64,000 nt of DNA from contig KE159591.1 in the NCBI GenBank assembly GCA_000403255.2, forward strand, positions 363,331-427,330. Direction: 5' to 3'. Shown here piece by piece: positions 52,103 through 61,193 of this stretch (position 1 is its first letter; every line of letters begins with the position of its first letter). This DNA comes from Lachnospiraceae bacterium 3-1 (GTDB taxonomy: Bacteria > Bacillota > Clostridia > Lachnospirales > Lachnospiraceae). Both the position numbers and the translations under genes were made by a program. The notes beneath the pieces were generated by a model, which worked only from the letters and a program-made list of their open reading frames with translations, ran no database searches and was not told the origin of the DNA.

Positions 52103-55100
52103 TTACATCCCCGAAACCTTTTCTACCAACAGGCTCCAAGTGTCCTCTAGCACCTGCGCTACAATCTCCAAGGCCCCCGCCTTCTTCTGGCGTGTGCTGT
52201 GGTTCTTTCTATACTCAAAATAGGGCGCTTTTGCATCTCTTACAAACTGCAAAGCCCCCTGATACTTCTCTGTAACCTGGGCAATATTAGCAGGATTGAT
52301 GTCTGATTGAAAATAAAATATAAATTTAATTTTTTCTCCATATTCCTTAATTTCTGTATAGTAACAATTATGAGCCTTTGCCTTTAACAATGCAATGGAA
52401 AGTAGATTTTCTACTGACTTGGGCGGTTCTCCGAAACGGTCAATCAACTCTTCCAACATTTCCTCCCGCTCCTCCTGATTCTCAATCACTGCAATCCGCT
52501 TATAAATATCCAGCTTTTGAAATTCATTGGGAATATAGGAAGGGGGAATAAATGCATCCACATCCAATTCCATAGTGGTATCAAATTGCTTCTCTGGGGC
52601 TTCCCCTTTCAGAGACTTCACAGCTTCATTCAACATCTTACAATACAAATCATACCCCACTGCTTCCATATGTCCATGCTGCTGTGCCCCCAGTAAATTC
52701 CCTGCTCCGCGGATTTCCAAATCCCGCATTGCTATCTTAAATCCACTGCCTAGCTCTGTAAATTCCTTTATGGCTGACAAGCGTTTCTCTGCAATTTCCT
52801 TTAGCATCTTGTTCTGTCGGTACATAAGAAACGCATATGCTGTCCGATTCGAACGTCCTACCCTTCCCCTGAGCTGATAAAGCTGGGACAATCCCATATT
52901 GTCCGCATCATGAATGATCATGGTATTTACATTAGAGATATCAAGTCCTGTTTCAATAATTGTAGTAGATACCAGCACATCAATCTCCCCGTTGATGAAC
53001 TGATACATAATGTTCTCCAATTCTCTCTCACACATCTGCCCATGGGCAAATGCAACATTTGCCTCCGGCACAAGCTCTGCAATCTTAGAAGCCACCTCCA
53101 CAATCTGATTGACCCGATTGAACACATAGTATACCTGACCTTCCCTGGCCAATTCCCGACTGATGGCCTCTCTTACAATCTCTTCATTGTATTCCATTAC
53201 ATAAGTCTGAATCGGCAGCCGATCCATGGGAGGCTCCTCTAAAACACTCATATCGCGAATTCCAATCAAACTCATGTGCAAAGTTCTGGGAATCGGGGTA
53301 GCCGTCAATGTGAGCACATCCACATTTTTCTTCATTTGTTTTATTTTCTCTTTATGCGCCACCCCAAACCTCTGTTCCTCATCAATAATCAAAAGGCCCA
53401 AATCTTTAAACTCTACGTCCTTGGAGAGCACCCGATGGGTGCCAATCACAATGTCCACTGCTCCCCGTTTTAAATCTTCTACGGTTTTCTTTATCTGCCC
53501 ATTGGTACAGAACCGACACATCAAATCCACGCGTACCGGAAAATCCTTCATCCGCTGCACAAAGTTATTATAGTGCTGCTGAGCTAAAATGGTAGTGGGC
53601 ACCAAATATACCACCTGTTTACTATCCTGAATAGCCTTAAAAGCCGCCCGGATTGCAATTTCCGTCTTACCATAGCCCACATCTCCACAAACCAGACGAT
53701 CCATGATTTTCTTACTTTCCATATCCCGCTTCGTAGCCTCAATCGCAAGCTCCTGGTCCTGTGTTTCCTCAAAAGGAAACAATTCCTCAAATTCCTTCTG
53801 CCATACGGTGTCTTCTCCATAAGCAAATCCCTGGGTCTGTTGGCGGGCAGCATACAGTTCCACCAGCTCTTTTGCTATTTCTTTCACCGCACCTTTGACC
53901 CGGTTCCTGGTCTTATTCCACTCTGGCCCGTCCAACCGATTGATTTTCGGCCTCTTTGCCTCTGCACCAGCATATTTTTGGATGGCTTCTAATTGAGTTG
54001 CTAACACATACAGATTGCTTCCTTTATCGTATTCGATTTTCACATAATCCTTGGCAGTCTTTTGAATTTCTACCTTTTCAATCCCCCGGTAAATTCCAAC
54101 CCCGTAGCGTTCATGCACCACATAATCTCCAATGCTTAGATCTGTGAAGCTTTGGATTTTTTCCCCCTCATAAATCTTGCGCTTCTTTTTCCGCTTGGGC
54201 TCGCCGCCAAAAATATCACTTTCTGAAATCACCACAAACTTGATATCTGGATACTCGAATCCTTTTTTCAGTTTGCCGTATGCCACCATCACTTCTCCTG
54301 GCTGCACTAGATGATTATAATCTTCACTGTAAAAACAATTCAGTCCTTCCTGCTGTAAATCCTCAGCCAAATGCCCTGCGCGGGTTCTAGAACCGGACAA
54401 TAGAATCACCTGATACTTATTTTTCCGGTACTGCTGCAAATCTTTAATTAAAAGCTCAAAGCTTCGATTGTAGGAATTAACTGCCCGGGTAAAAACCCTG
54501 TAATGCTGGGTGATTTCCAGTTCACTAACCTTCATGTCAAGGGTTGTAAGGGCTACACATTTTCTTCGTTGGATTCCAGCAAAAATTTCCTTTCCTGTAT
54601 AAATAGCTTTCATCTGCCCAGGCAGGATATATCCCTTTTCCAAACGATGGGTCATGCTCTCAGAAAATTCCTGCTCTACCACCCTGCCTTTCTCCGCCAG
54701 GCGGGTAGGCTCATCCAGAAACAATATGGTGTGCTCCCAGTCAAAATAATCTAAGAAGGAAACAGTTTTCTCCAAAAAATACATCAAATAGCTGTCAACA
54801 TTCCCTCCTTGCCCCAGTTCAGTGATTTCCTCAATAAACCCATCCACTGCCGTCTTTAATCGGTGTGCTTCTTCCGTTTTCATTTCTTTACGGAATCTTT
54901 CATACAGCTCCTTTTTCTCTTTCTCCAGCTGCAGCAGACCAGATTTTACCATTTCCGGAAACAAAACCACCTCGCCGGCTGGATAAATACACACCTGTTC
55001 CAGATTTTCAATGGAACGCTGGCTTTCCACATCAAATCGGCGCATAGAGTCAATCTCATCTCCCCACAGCTCAATCCGGCAAGGGCTTTCCTCTGTCAAA

Positions 55101-55645
55101 GGAAAAATATCTAGAATTCCACCCCGGACTGCAAACTGCCCAGCAGCCTCTACTTGATAATTCCGCTCATATCCCATCTGCACCAGCTTAGCTTTGGCCT
55201 CTTCGATATTCAAGGTTTCTCCCAGAGAATATTCTAAAACAGCTCTTTTGATATGTTCTAAAGGCACAATTCGGTCCATTAACGCATCAAAAGTAGTGAT
55301 TACGGTAACCTGATCCTGTTCCAATATAGCTTTTACTGCTGCAAGCCGTTCCCCAGTCAGCAAATTTCCTCGAATATCTGATTGATAAAACAGCACATCC
55401 TTCGCTGGATAATATACGGCCTGTCTGTCAAAAAAGCGATAATTTTCATACAATTCCTTTGCCTTCTGCTCCTGAAAAGTCACAATCAGGCAATTCTCCT
55501 TTTCACCAATCAAACTGTACATGAAATGAGGCTTCTGGGTATCAATGCACCCGGAAACCTGCACAGCTTCTTTCGTATTCTTCAATTCTGCCTTTAAATC
55601 TGCATATTCCTTTAGCTCCAGCAAAGGCTCCGTAAAACTTTTCAT
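52103..55645 (-). CDS. mfd: Transcription-repair coupling factor Mfd
   Basis: 1180-residue translocase that removes stalled RNA polymerase and recruits UvrA. In order: UvrB-like N-terminal modules (about residues 1-330), the RNA polymerase interacting domain (about 485-545; YVVHERYGVGIYRGIE), RecG-like helicase lobes with Walker A GDVGYGKTEIA and box II DEEQRFGV, the motif QLRGRVGRSNRTAYAFLM, and the C-terminal TRCF domain. The start is at MKSFTEPLLEL with GGAGG upstream. pth is 35 bp upstream, so they are co-transcribed. Confidence 0.97.
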   Translation of the reverse strand: MKSFTEPLLELKEYADLKAELKNTKEAVQVSGCIDTQKPHFMYSLIGEKENCLIVTFQEQKAKELYENYRFFDRQAVYYPAKDVLFYQSDIRGNLLTGERLAAVKAILEQDQVTVITTFDALMDRIVPLEHIKRAVLEYSLGETLNIEEAKAKLVQMGYERNYQVEAAGQFAVRGGILDIFPLTEESPCRIELWGDEIDSMRRFDVESQRSIENLEQVCIYPAGEVVLFPEMVKSGLLQLEKEKKELYERFRKEMKTEEAHRLKTAVDGFIEEITELGQGGNVDSYLMYFLEKTVSFLDYFDWEHTILFLDEPTRLAEKGRVVEQEFSESMTHRLEKGYILPGQMKAIYTGKEIFAGIQRRKCVALTTLDMKVSELEITQHYRVFTRAVNSYNRSFELLIKDLQQYRKNKYQVILLSGSRTRAGHLAEDLQQEGLNCFYSEDYNHLVQPGEVMVAYGKLKKGFEYPDIKFVVISESDIFGGEPKRKKKRKIYEGEKIQSFTDLSIGDYVVHERYGVGIYRGIEKVEIQKTAKDYVKIEYDKGSNLYVLATQLEAIQKYAGAEAKRPKINRLDGPEWNKTRNRVKGAVKEIAKELVELYAARQQTQGFAYGEDTVWQKEFEELFPFEETQDQELAIEATKRDMESKKIMDRLVCGDVGYGKTEIAIRAAFKAIQDSKQVVYLVPTTILAQQHYNNFVQRMKDFPVRVDLMCRFCTNGQIKKTVEDLKRGAVDIVIGTHRVLSKDVEFKDLGLLIIDEEQRFGVAHKEKIKQMKKNVDVLTLTATPIPRTLHMSLIGIRDMSVLEEPPMDRLPIQTYVMEYNEEIVREAISRELAREGQVYYVFNRVNQIVEVASKIAELVPEANVAFAHGQMCERELENIMYQFINGEIDVLVSTTIIETGLDISNVNTMIIHDADNMGLSQLYQLRGRVGRSNRTAYAFLMYRQNKMLKEIAEKRLSAIKEFTELGSGFKIAMRDLEIRGAGNLLGAQQHGHMEAVGYDLYCKMLNEAVKSLKGEAPEKQFDTTMELDVDAFIPPSYIPNEFQKLDIYKRIAVIENQEEREEMLEELIDRFGEPPKSVENLLSIALLKAKAHNCYYTEIKEYGEKIKFIFYFQSDINPANIAQVTEKYQGALQFVRDAKAPYFEYRKNHSTRQKKAGALEIVAQVLEDTWSLLVEKVSGM

Positions 55646-55680
55646 AATTGCCTCCATAGTCTAGGCCGCTGCCTCAGTCC

Positions 55681-56241
55681 TTAATTAAATACGTTCATCG
55701 CCCGGTCTGTTTCCCCCTGCACCATCAAGGCTGCTGCCTCGCAAGCGTTTTGGAAGGCTTCCTCCACAAGCGCCCTGTCTTCCTTTGAAAACCTTCCCAA
55801 CACATAATCTGCCAAATCCCATCCTTGAGGCTTTTCCCCTACTCCAATCTTAATCCGCAAAAATTCCTGGGTGCCTGTATGCTTGATAATGCTTTTTATT
55901 CCATTATGTCCACCAGCGCTGCCTTTTTTCCGAATTCTTAGTCTTCCAGGAGGAAGGCTGATATCATCATATATCACAATCAGATTTGTCCAAGGCTCTA
56001 ATTTATAAAAATTCAAAATTGCTCCAAGGCTTTCCCCGCTTAAGTTCATAAAGGTCTGAGGCTTTACTAAAAGCGCCTTCCGGCCCTCAATCATACCTGT
56101 TCCGCACAAAGCTTTATGCTTTTTCTCGCTTACTCTTATATTATATTTCTCTGCCAGCAAGTCAATGACATCAAACCCAACATTGTGGCGGGTTTTCTCA
56201 TACTGCTTGGTGGGATTCCCCAACCCTGCAATAATAAACAT
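55681..56241 (-). CDS. pth: Peptidyl-tRNA hydrolase
   Basis: Recycles peptidyl-tRNA released by ribosome drop-off. 186 residues. The opening FIIAGLGNPTKQYEKTRHNV with the catalytic His, KPQTFMNLSGES with the essential Asn, and the GSAGGHNGIKSIIKHTG loop are all present. I start at MFIIAGLGN, preceded by GAAGAGGA; a longer frame runs back to 56352 but lacks a ribosome site. It precedes mfd as in many Firmicutes. Confidence 0.96.
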   Translation of the reverse strand: MFIIAGLGNPTKQYEKTRHNVGFDVIDLLAEKYNIRVSEKKHKALCGTGMIEGRKALLVKPQTFMNLSGESLGAILNFYKLEPWTNLIVIYDDISLPPGRLRIRKKGSAGGHNGIKSIIKHTGTQEFLRIKIGVGEKPQGWDLADYVLGRFSKEDRALVEEAFQNACEAAALMVQGETDRAMNVFN

Positions 56242-56291
56242 GATGTTTTCCTCTTCTTTCTTATATTTTCGCAACACGTCAAACAATGATC

Positions 56292-57122
56292 TCATGCAGC
56301 AATCACTCCGAAATACAAAAGCACCATTGCACCAAGTGCAATCCGGTACCACCCAAATACCTTGAAATCATGCTTTTTAATATACCCCATCAGAAAACGT
56401 ATGACTACAATGGATACAAGAAAGGATACAACCATTCCCGTAAGCAGTATTCCAATCTCTATACCTGTAAACGTAAATCCAAATTTTAGCAGCTTCAAAA
56501 AACTTGCTCCGAACATAACTGGAATTGCAAGATAAAAGGTGAATTCTGCCGCTACCGTACGGGATACGCCAATCATCAGCGCGCCGATAATCGTTGCGCC
56601 AGATCGGGAAGTCCCCGGAAATACTGCTGCCACCAACTGGAACAGGCCAATCAAGAGAACTACCTTATAATCCAGCTCATCCGTGGTGCGGATCATCGGC
56701 CTTACCCCCCGGTTGCGGTTTTCCACAAGAATAAAGATAATTCCCACTGCAATCAGCATAACAGCAACCACCCAGAAATTATACAAATGTTCTTCCAGCC
56801 AGTCATCAAACAACACGCCCACGATAGCTGCTGGGATACATGCTACCAAAATTTTTCCCCAGAGACTCATAATATTCCAGTCTATCCTAATCTGCCTTCT
56901 CCGATTCCTCTGAAGGGGAAAAATCCGATTCCAGAACAATAAAACCACCGCCAAAATTGCTCCTAACTGAACCACCACCAAAAACATGTTCCAAAATTCC
57001 TCAGACACCTTCATGGGCATGATTTCCTCTAATAAAATCATATGGCCAGTGCTGCTCACCGGAAGCCACTCTGTGATTCCTTCTACAATTCCATACACTA
57101 CTGCTTTTAAAATTTCTAACAT
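56292..57122 (-). CDS. uppP: Undecaprenyl-diphosphate phosphatase UppP (BacA)
   Basis: Integral-membrane enzyme that recycles the lipid carrier of wall synthesis and gives bacitracin tolerance. 276 residues, about eight helices. Signature motifs EGITEWLPVSSTGHM and FPGTSRSGATIIGAL carry the catalytic Glu, Ser and Arg. I start at MLEILKAVVYG with AAAGGA upstream. The pth gene begins 50 bp after its stop. The upstream region 57123-57295 has a possible TATACT at about 57240 but no convincing -35. Confidence 0.95.
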   Translation of the reverse strand: MLEILKAVVYGIVEGITEWLPVSSTGHMILLEEIMPMKVSEEFWNMFLVVVQLGAILAVVLLFWNRIFPLQRNRRRQIRIDWNIMSLWGKILVACIPAAIVGVLFDDWLEEHLYNFWVVAVMLIAVGIIFILVENRNRGVRPMIRTTDELDYKVVLLIGLFQLVAAVFPGTSRSGATIIGALMIGVSRTVAAEFTFYLAIPVMFGASFLKLLKFGFTFTGIEIGILLTGMVVSFLVSIVVIRFLMGYIKKHDFKVFGWYRIALGAMVLLYFGVIAA

Positions 57123-57295
57123 AATACTAATCCTTTCCTGAAACATGTTTGAAAAATGCTTTTCCGAAAATTTCGTAACAGTACACGCACTCAACTGTTC
57201 TATATTTTTCAAACAAACTCAAACAAACTCCGTTACAGTATATCACACTATTTGACAGTTTAGGAACAAATGTGGTTAATTTTAAGAAAAAATTA

Positions 57296-57496
57296 GTAAC
57301 AGTTCAGCCCTTTCAGCTCTAAAATAGAGCTTTATTCAAAGGATTTTCATACTGACAGTATAAAAATATGGATGGGTATTTCCATATTTGAGACAAATTT
57401 TCCTGCTTTCCCTTCCAAGAAAGGAAAGCAGGAAAATTTGTAAAAAACAATAGAAGCTCCCATCCATATTTTTATTCTTGCATCGAAGAATCCTTT
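57296..57496 (+). repeat. Shortened copy of the palindromic element
   Basis: Follows the copy at 24787 nearly base for base for about 130 bp from GTAACAGTTCAGCCCTTTCAG. It then jumps at a gaaa tetranucleotide to the right arm (gaaagcaggaaaatttgt ... catcgaagaatccttt), skipping about 260 bp of the centre. The right terminal repeat is missing. What remains is a tight hairpin: acaaattttcctgctttc pairs perfectly with gaaagcaggaaaatttgt across a 13-base loop. It lies between uppP and the SH3 gene; the rest of the interval 57123-57538 holds nothing recognised. Confidence 0.88.
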
Positions 57497-57538
57497 GACA
57501 CCCTAATCAAAAAATAACGGAAAGAAAAACGTGGGCAA

Positions 57539-58405
57539 TCAGCCCCAGCCAGGCACGTTTTCTAAGTAACCTGTATCGTATGAACTATAGCTTGGGAAAT
57601 ATAGCCAGCCTGTTTTTCCAGAAGACATTTTAACTTTTACATATAACCCCCCTGTGTCGCTATTTTGTGCCGGTTTTAACTCCAGTGCATGGAAGGATGA
57701 GCCAGAATAGCAAATCACGGAACTGCTGCTGGTGGATGCTTTTTCATAGAGAGCCATGCTGCGCTTTAACCGGTACAGATAGCTTTTGGTTTGACCAAGC
57801 GCCCGGTAGGAAGATGATTTCTGAGCTGTCAATTTTCCATTTTTTATGACAACAGGCACTTTCACATAATAAGAGCCAAAATAAAAATTACTATACGGGG
57901 TATCCGCCTTAATATAAAGTTTATTCTGTCCAGTATTGGAATACAGGGTGAAACGATAAAGATTTAACTGTTTGGAATTAGATCTTAACTTTCTTCCATT
58001 TTGTGTAGCGCCTTCCAGTACGCTCTTTTTATTGTTTCCTTTATAGCGAACCGCAAAAAAATCTCCGGTGGTGCCGCTATCGCTGAGCCCATGTACAAGC
58101 AGCTCCTTGTATTTATCCTTCTTGTTCAAATCCACAAGGTAAAATTTTGCTCCAAGAGAATCTCTTTTTCTGGAAAAGATTCTTTTCCCATTGACATATA
58201 ACTGAATGGTTGCATCCGAATAACCTGACACGGTACATTTGACTTTTATCTTTTCTTTCTTCTTATCCCCATTCAAATCATAGCGGTATGTTCTGTTTTC
58301 CTTCAAATACACAATTTTACTATTTGCCGCTTGTACCATGGGAACTGGAAAAACTAATGCGCACATAAGGGAAACTGCCAATAGTAATGATACTTTTCTT
58401 TTCAT
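57539..58405 (-). CDS. Secreted SH3-type hypothetical protein
   Basis: 288 residues with a signal peptide (VQAAN cleavage region). The middle is rich in Tyr, Lys and Ser and beta-prone (YRYDLNGDKKKEKIKVKC, reminiscent of VCBS-like or Ca-binding surface modules). The last 70 residues look like a bacterial SH3 domain (MALYEKASTSSSSVICYSGS ... KMSSGKTGWLYFP). It is probably wall-associated; no catalytic motif is visible. It is transcribed from a consensus promoter overlapping the end of the upstream gene. Confidence 0.75.
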   Translation of the reverse strand: MKRKVSLLLAVSLMCALVFPVPMVQAANSKIVYLKENRTYRYDLNGDKKKEKIKVKCTVSGYSDATIQLYVNGKRIFSRKRDSLGAKFYLVDLNKKDKYKELLVHGLSDSGTTGDFFAVRYKGNNKKSVLEGATQNGRKLRSNSKQLNLYRFTLYSNTGQNKLYIKADTPYSNFYFGSYYVKVPVVIKNGKLTAQKSSSYRALGQTKSYLYRLKRSMALYEKASTSSSSVICYSGSSFHALELKPAQNSDTGGLYVKVKMSSGKTGWLYFPSYSSYDTGYLENVPGWG

Positions 58406-58459
58406 AACCTTTGCCTCCTCCTTCGCTAAATGAAATTATAAAGTTTAAAGTTAATTACT

Positions 58460-58488
58460 ATTGTATCCCATGGTCAATCGGTTGTCAA
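58460..58488 (-). promoter_or_regulatory. SigA promoter of the SH3 gene
   Basis: TTGACA and TACAAT with a 17-bp spacer on the minus strand, 55-80 bp before the start. The -35 overlaps the TGA stop codon of the upstream manA frame. Confidence 0.75.
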
Positions 58489-59429
58489 ATGTTGGTATGG
58501 CAGCACGAACAAATGGCTTTCCATTTTCCCTGCAGCTCTACCTGACCGAACCCATCTGGCAGAATCAGATGGTCTCCCTTCTTCACAAGCTGTCCATTCA
58601 GCAATCCATCCCCCTCTAAAACACTCATTAAAAGGAAAGGATACTTCTGTTCAAAGGATGCTTTTCCCTCCAAATCCAATTCAAATACCTGATAGAATTC
58701 ACAGGAATACAAAGGATAAAGCATACTTTTATCCACGTTTTCCGTATGAATCACACTGTTTTCCACAGACTTTGCCGGAACATTGATCACATCAATGCTT
58801 TTTTCCACATGGAGCTCCCTAGGTTTTCCGTCTGTCAGCCGATCATAATCGTAAACCTGGTAAGTGATGTCACTGTTCTGCTGGGTTTCCAGAATCATCA
58901 TTCCCCCTTTAATCGCATGGACAGTTCCTGGGTCAATCTGTATAAAATCGCCTTTTTTCACAGGGACTTCCCGAATAAATTCACTCCAGCGCCCACCCTC
59001 AATCATTTCTGCCAATTGTTCCTTGTCTTTTGCATTATGGCCAATCACTAGGGATGCGTCTTTGGGGCAGTCCACAATGTACCAACACTCTGTTTTTCCC
59101 AAAGAACCGTTTTCATGAACACTGACATATGCATCATCGGGGTGCACCTGTATACTTAAATCATCTTTGGCATCAATCATTTTAATCAGCAGTGGAAACC
59201 TGTCTCTCTCCAGATTTCCAAATAGTTCTGGCTCCTCATTCCACAATTGCGACAATTTTCTGCCAGCAAAAGCTCCTTCTCGAAGGATACAGTCCCCATT
59301 GGGATGGGCCGAAACGCCCCAGCATTCCCCAATATCATCCCCGGTTACTGGGTAATGGAAATCTCCTTTCAGTCTGCTTCCACCCCAGATATTATGGGTA
59401 AACACCGGATTCAGGAATAAAATTTCATG
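58485..59429 (-). other. manA: Mannose-6-phosphate isomerase (class I) domain
   Basis: About 314 residues beginning ILFLNPVFTHNIWGG. It converts mannose-6-phosphate to fructose-6-phosphate. Zinc-binding motifs are complete: SIQVHPDDAYV, KTECWYIVD and DPGTVHAIKGG. The length equals a stand-alone Firmicutes ManA. It has no usable start of its own in frame; translation would depend on the upstream GH1 frame or on a TTG/GTG start. In a mannoside pathway it would feed released mannose into glycolysis. Confidence 0.85.
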
Positions 59430-60808
59430 ATTTTCCTTATTATTCTCTATTCCTGACAAACTGCCTCCATTTGTCTCCATCACATTCTGATACCAGTATG
59501 CGGAATCCTTAGGGATACGCTTTCCAGTGGCAAAATCCACATACACCAATCCAAACCGTTCATTGTAGCCTTTTTCCCATTCAAAATTATCCAGAAATGT
59601 CCAGAGAAAATATCCTCGAACGTCCACCCCCTCTTCAAATACACGAGACAGCCTGCTCAAATATGCATCCAAAAAATCAATCCTGTTTGGATCATGGACT
59701 TTCCCATCTGTGGATATCATATCATGGCAAGACATACCATTCTCTGTAATATAAATGGGTGTTTGGTAACGCTCATAAAGAAATTTTACCCCCAGTACAA
59801 ACACTCTGGCGTTACTGGCCACTGGACTGCGGTCTTGCTATGTCCAGGAACACGAGATACGTATTCCGGCTCCCCTTCTGCCCCGGCGCGAACCAGATAA
59901 CCGTTGTAAATATTTTGTCCCATAAAATCCAAAGGCTGAGCAATCAGTTTCATGTCCTCCTCCGTAATTTCAGGCAAATATTCTTTGTACTTCTCCATTC
60001 CTTCCTTTGGATATGTTCCAAGAAATACTGGGTCAGAAAACCAGCTTACATTCCAGGTCCAATTATGAATATCATTTTCCAACCCAAAATAAACTTTTTT
60101 CGCCGCTGCAACATCCTCTGGCGCATCGCTGGCAGGGTAAGCCACACCACAGGCAGGTGCATATCCTACTTTTATGCTTCCCTTTGCATATTTGCGCAAG
60201 GCAAGCGCTGCTTTCCCATGGGCCATCAGCATATGGTGCACCATCTGAAACGTATCCCGAATGGGGAGTGTAAGCCCCGGCACATGAACTCCGGTTAGAT
60301 TTCCCAGGCCGATGAAGCATTGGGGTTCATTAAAGGTAATAAAATATTCGCACAAATCAGAAAAATTCTCTGCAACCACCTTAGCATAATTTTCAAACCA
60401 TTCTACCGATTCCCGGTTCACCCATCCTCCTTTGTCCTGAAGGGCCTGGGGAAATTCCCAGTGAAACATGGTAATATAAGGCTTAATCCCGTTTTTTTTC
60501 ATCTCTGATATCATATCACGATATAAGCTTATGGCTTTGGGATTAACCTCCCCTGTACCATTGGGTATGATCCGGCTCCAGCTTAAAGAAAAACGGTAAT
60601 GCTTCACCCCTAGGAGCCGCATCAATGCAAAGTCTTCTTTGTAACGATGAATATGGTCACAACTTACCATGGCATCCTGCCCCTCAAACACTTTTCTTTC
60701 TTTGGCAAAGGTATCCCAAATGCAGGTTCCTGCGCCATCCTCCTTATCCCTGCCTTCGATTTGATATGCGCTGCTGGCAACGCCCCAGACAAAATCTTTT
60801 GGAAACAT
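58485..60808 (-). pseudogene. GH1 beta-glycosidase joined to mannose-6-phosphate isomerase, frameshifted
   Basis: From MFPKDFVWGVASSAYQIEGR (60808) a GH1 enzyme runs for 340 codons with acid/base Glu in FITFNEPQCF, then stops at a run of five C (59789-59793). The next frame continues exactly where it left off (GVKFLYERYQTPIYITENGM, nucleophile Glu) and completes GH1 near YWYQNVMETNGG. Without a stop it then enters a class I mannose-6-phosphate isomerase. One extra base in the run would give a single 774-residue protein. The join itself may be secondary: AAGGAAAATCATG near 59430 looks like the lost manA start, one base out of frame. No signal peptide is present, so action would be cytoplasmic. 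Confidence 0.8.
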
Positions 60809-60880
60809 TCTGATTCCTCCTTCTTTTTATTAAAATTTTTTATTTAATTATTAGCATTACTTATATATGACCCGAACAAA

Positions 60881-61193
60881 GTGGGCAAGCCCACTTCAGC
60901 TCCCCTACCCCTCACTCATGAGGGGCTTGGACACTTTGCTGCGCCGAGCACAATTGCGAAGCAATATTTTACCTCTTGTGCGAGTGCGCATATTATTTTT
61001 TATCTTATAGGAAAGAGACTTTCACGCTTTCGCGTGGCAAGGTCTTTCCTATAAGATAAAAAAGGGCGCAAAAATAGCCGCAAACGCAATTCAAGCGCCA
61101 GTATGTATCATTTACTGGCATAAGATTTGTCTGCACTTGAATGCCGTCTGCGGCAAACTCTTATGTTTTTAAATCATGTGGGCAAACCCACTT
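60881..61193. repeat. Hairpin-rich repeat flanked by 24-bp direct repeats
   Basis: Left border gtgggcaagcccacttcagc (60881) and right border gtgggcaaacccactttaag (61180) are direct repeats, each itself palindromic. Between them are several stem-loops: cccctcactcatgagggg, attgcgaagcaat, the long hairpin at 60996-61063, and gccagtatgtatcatttactggc. No ORF is present. The right border supplies the last codons (LKVGLPT) and stop of the truncated phosphorylase gene, so the element replaced the gene's true 3' end. The remaining 60809-60880 is the leader of the GH1 gene. Confidence 0.65.
60996..61063. repeat. Long perfect-arm hairpin inside the repeat
   Basis: Arms ttttttatcttataggaaag and ctttcctataagataaaaaa are fully complementary over about 20 bp, around a loop that contains a second small stem (cacgctttcgcgtg). 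With T on one side and A on the other it can act as a terminator in both directions. Confidence 0.85.
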
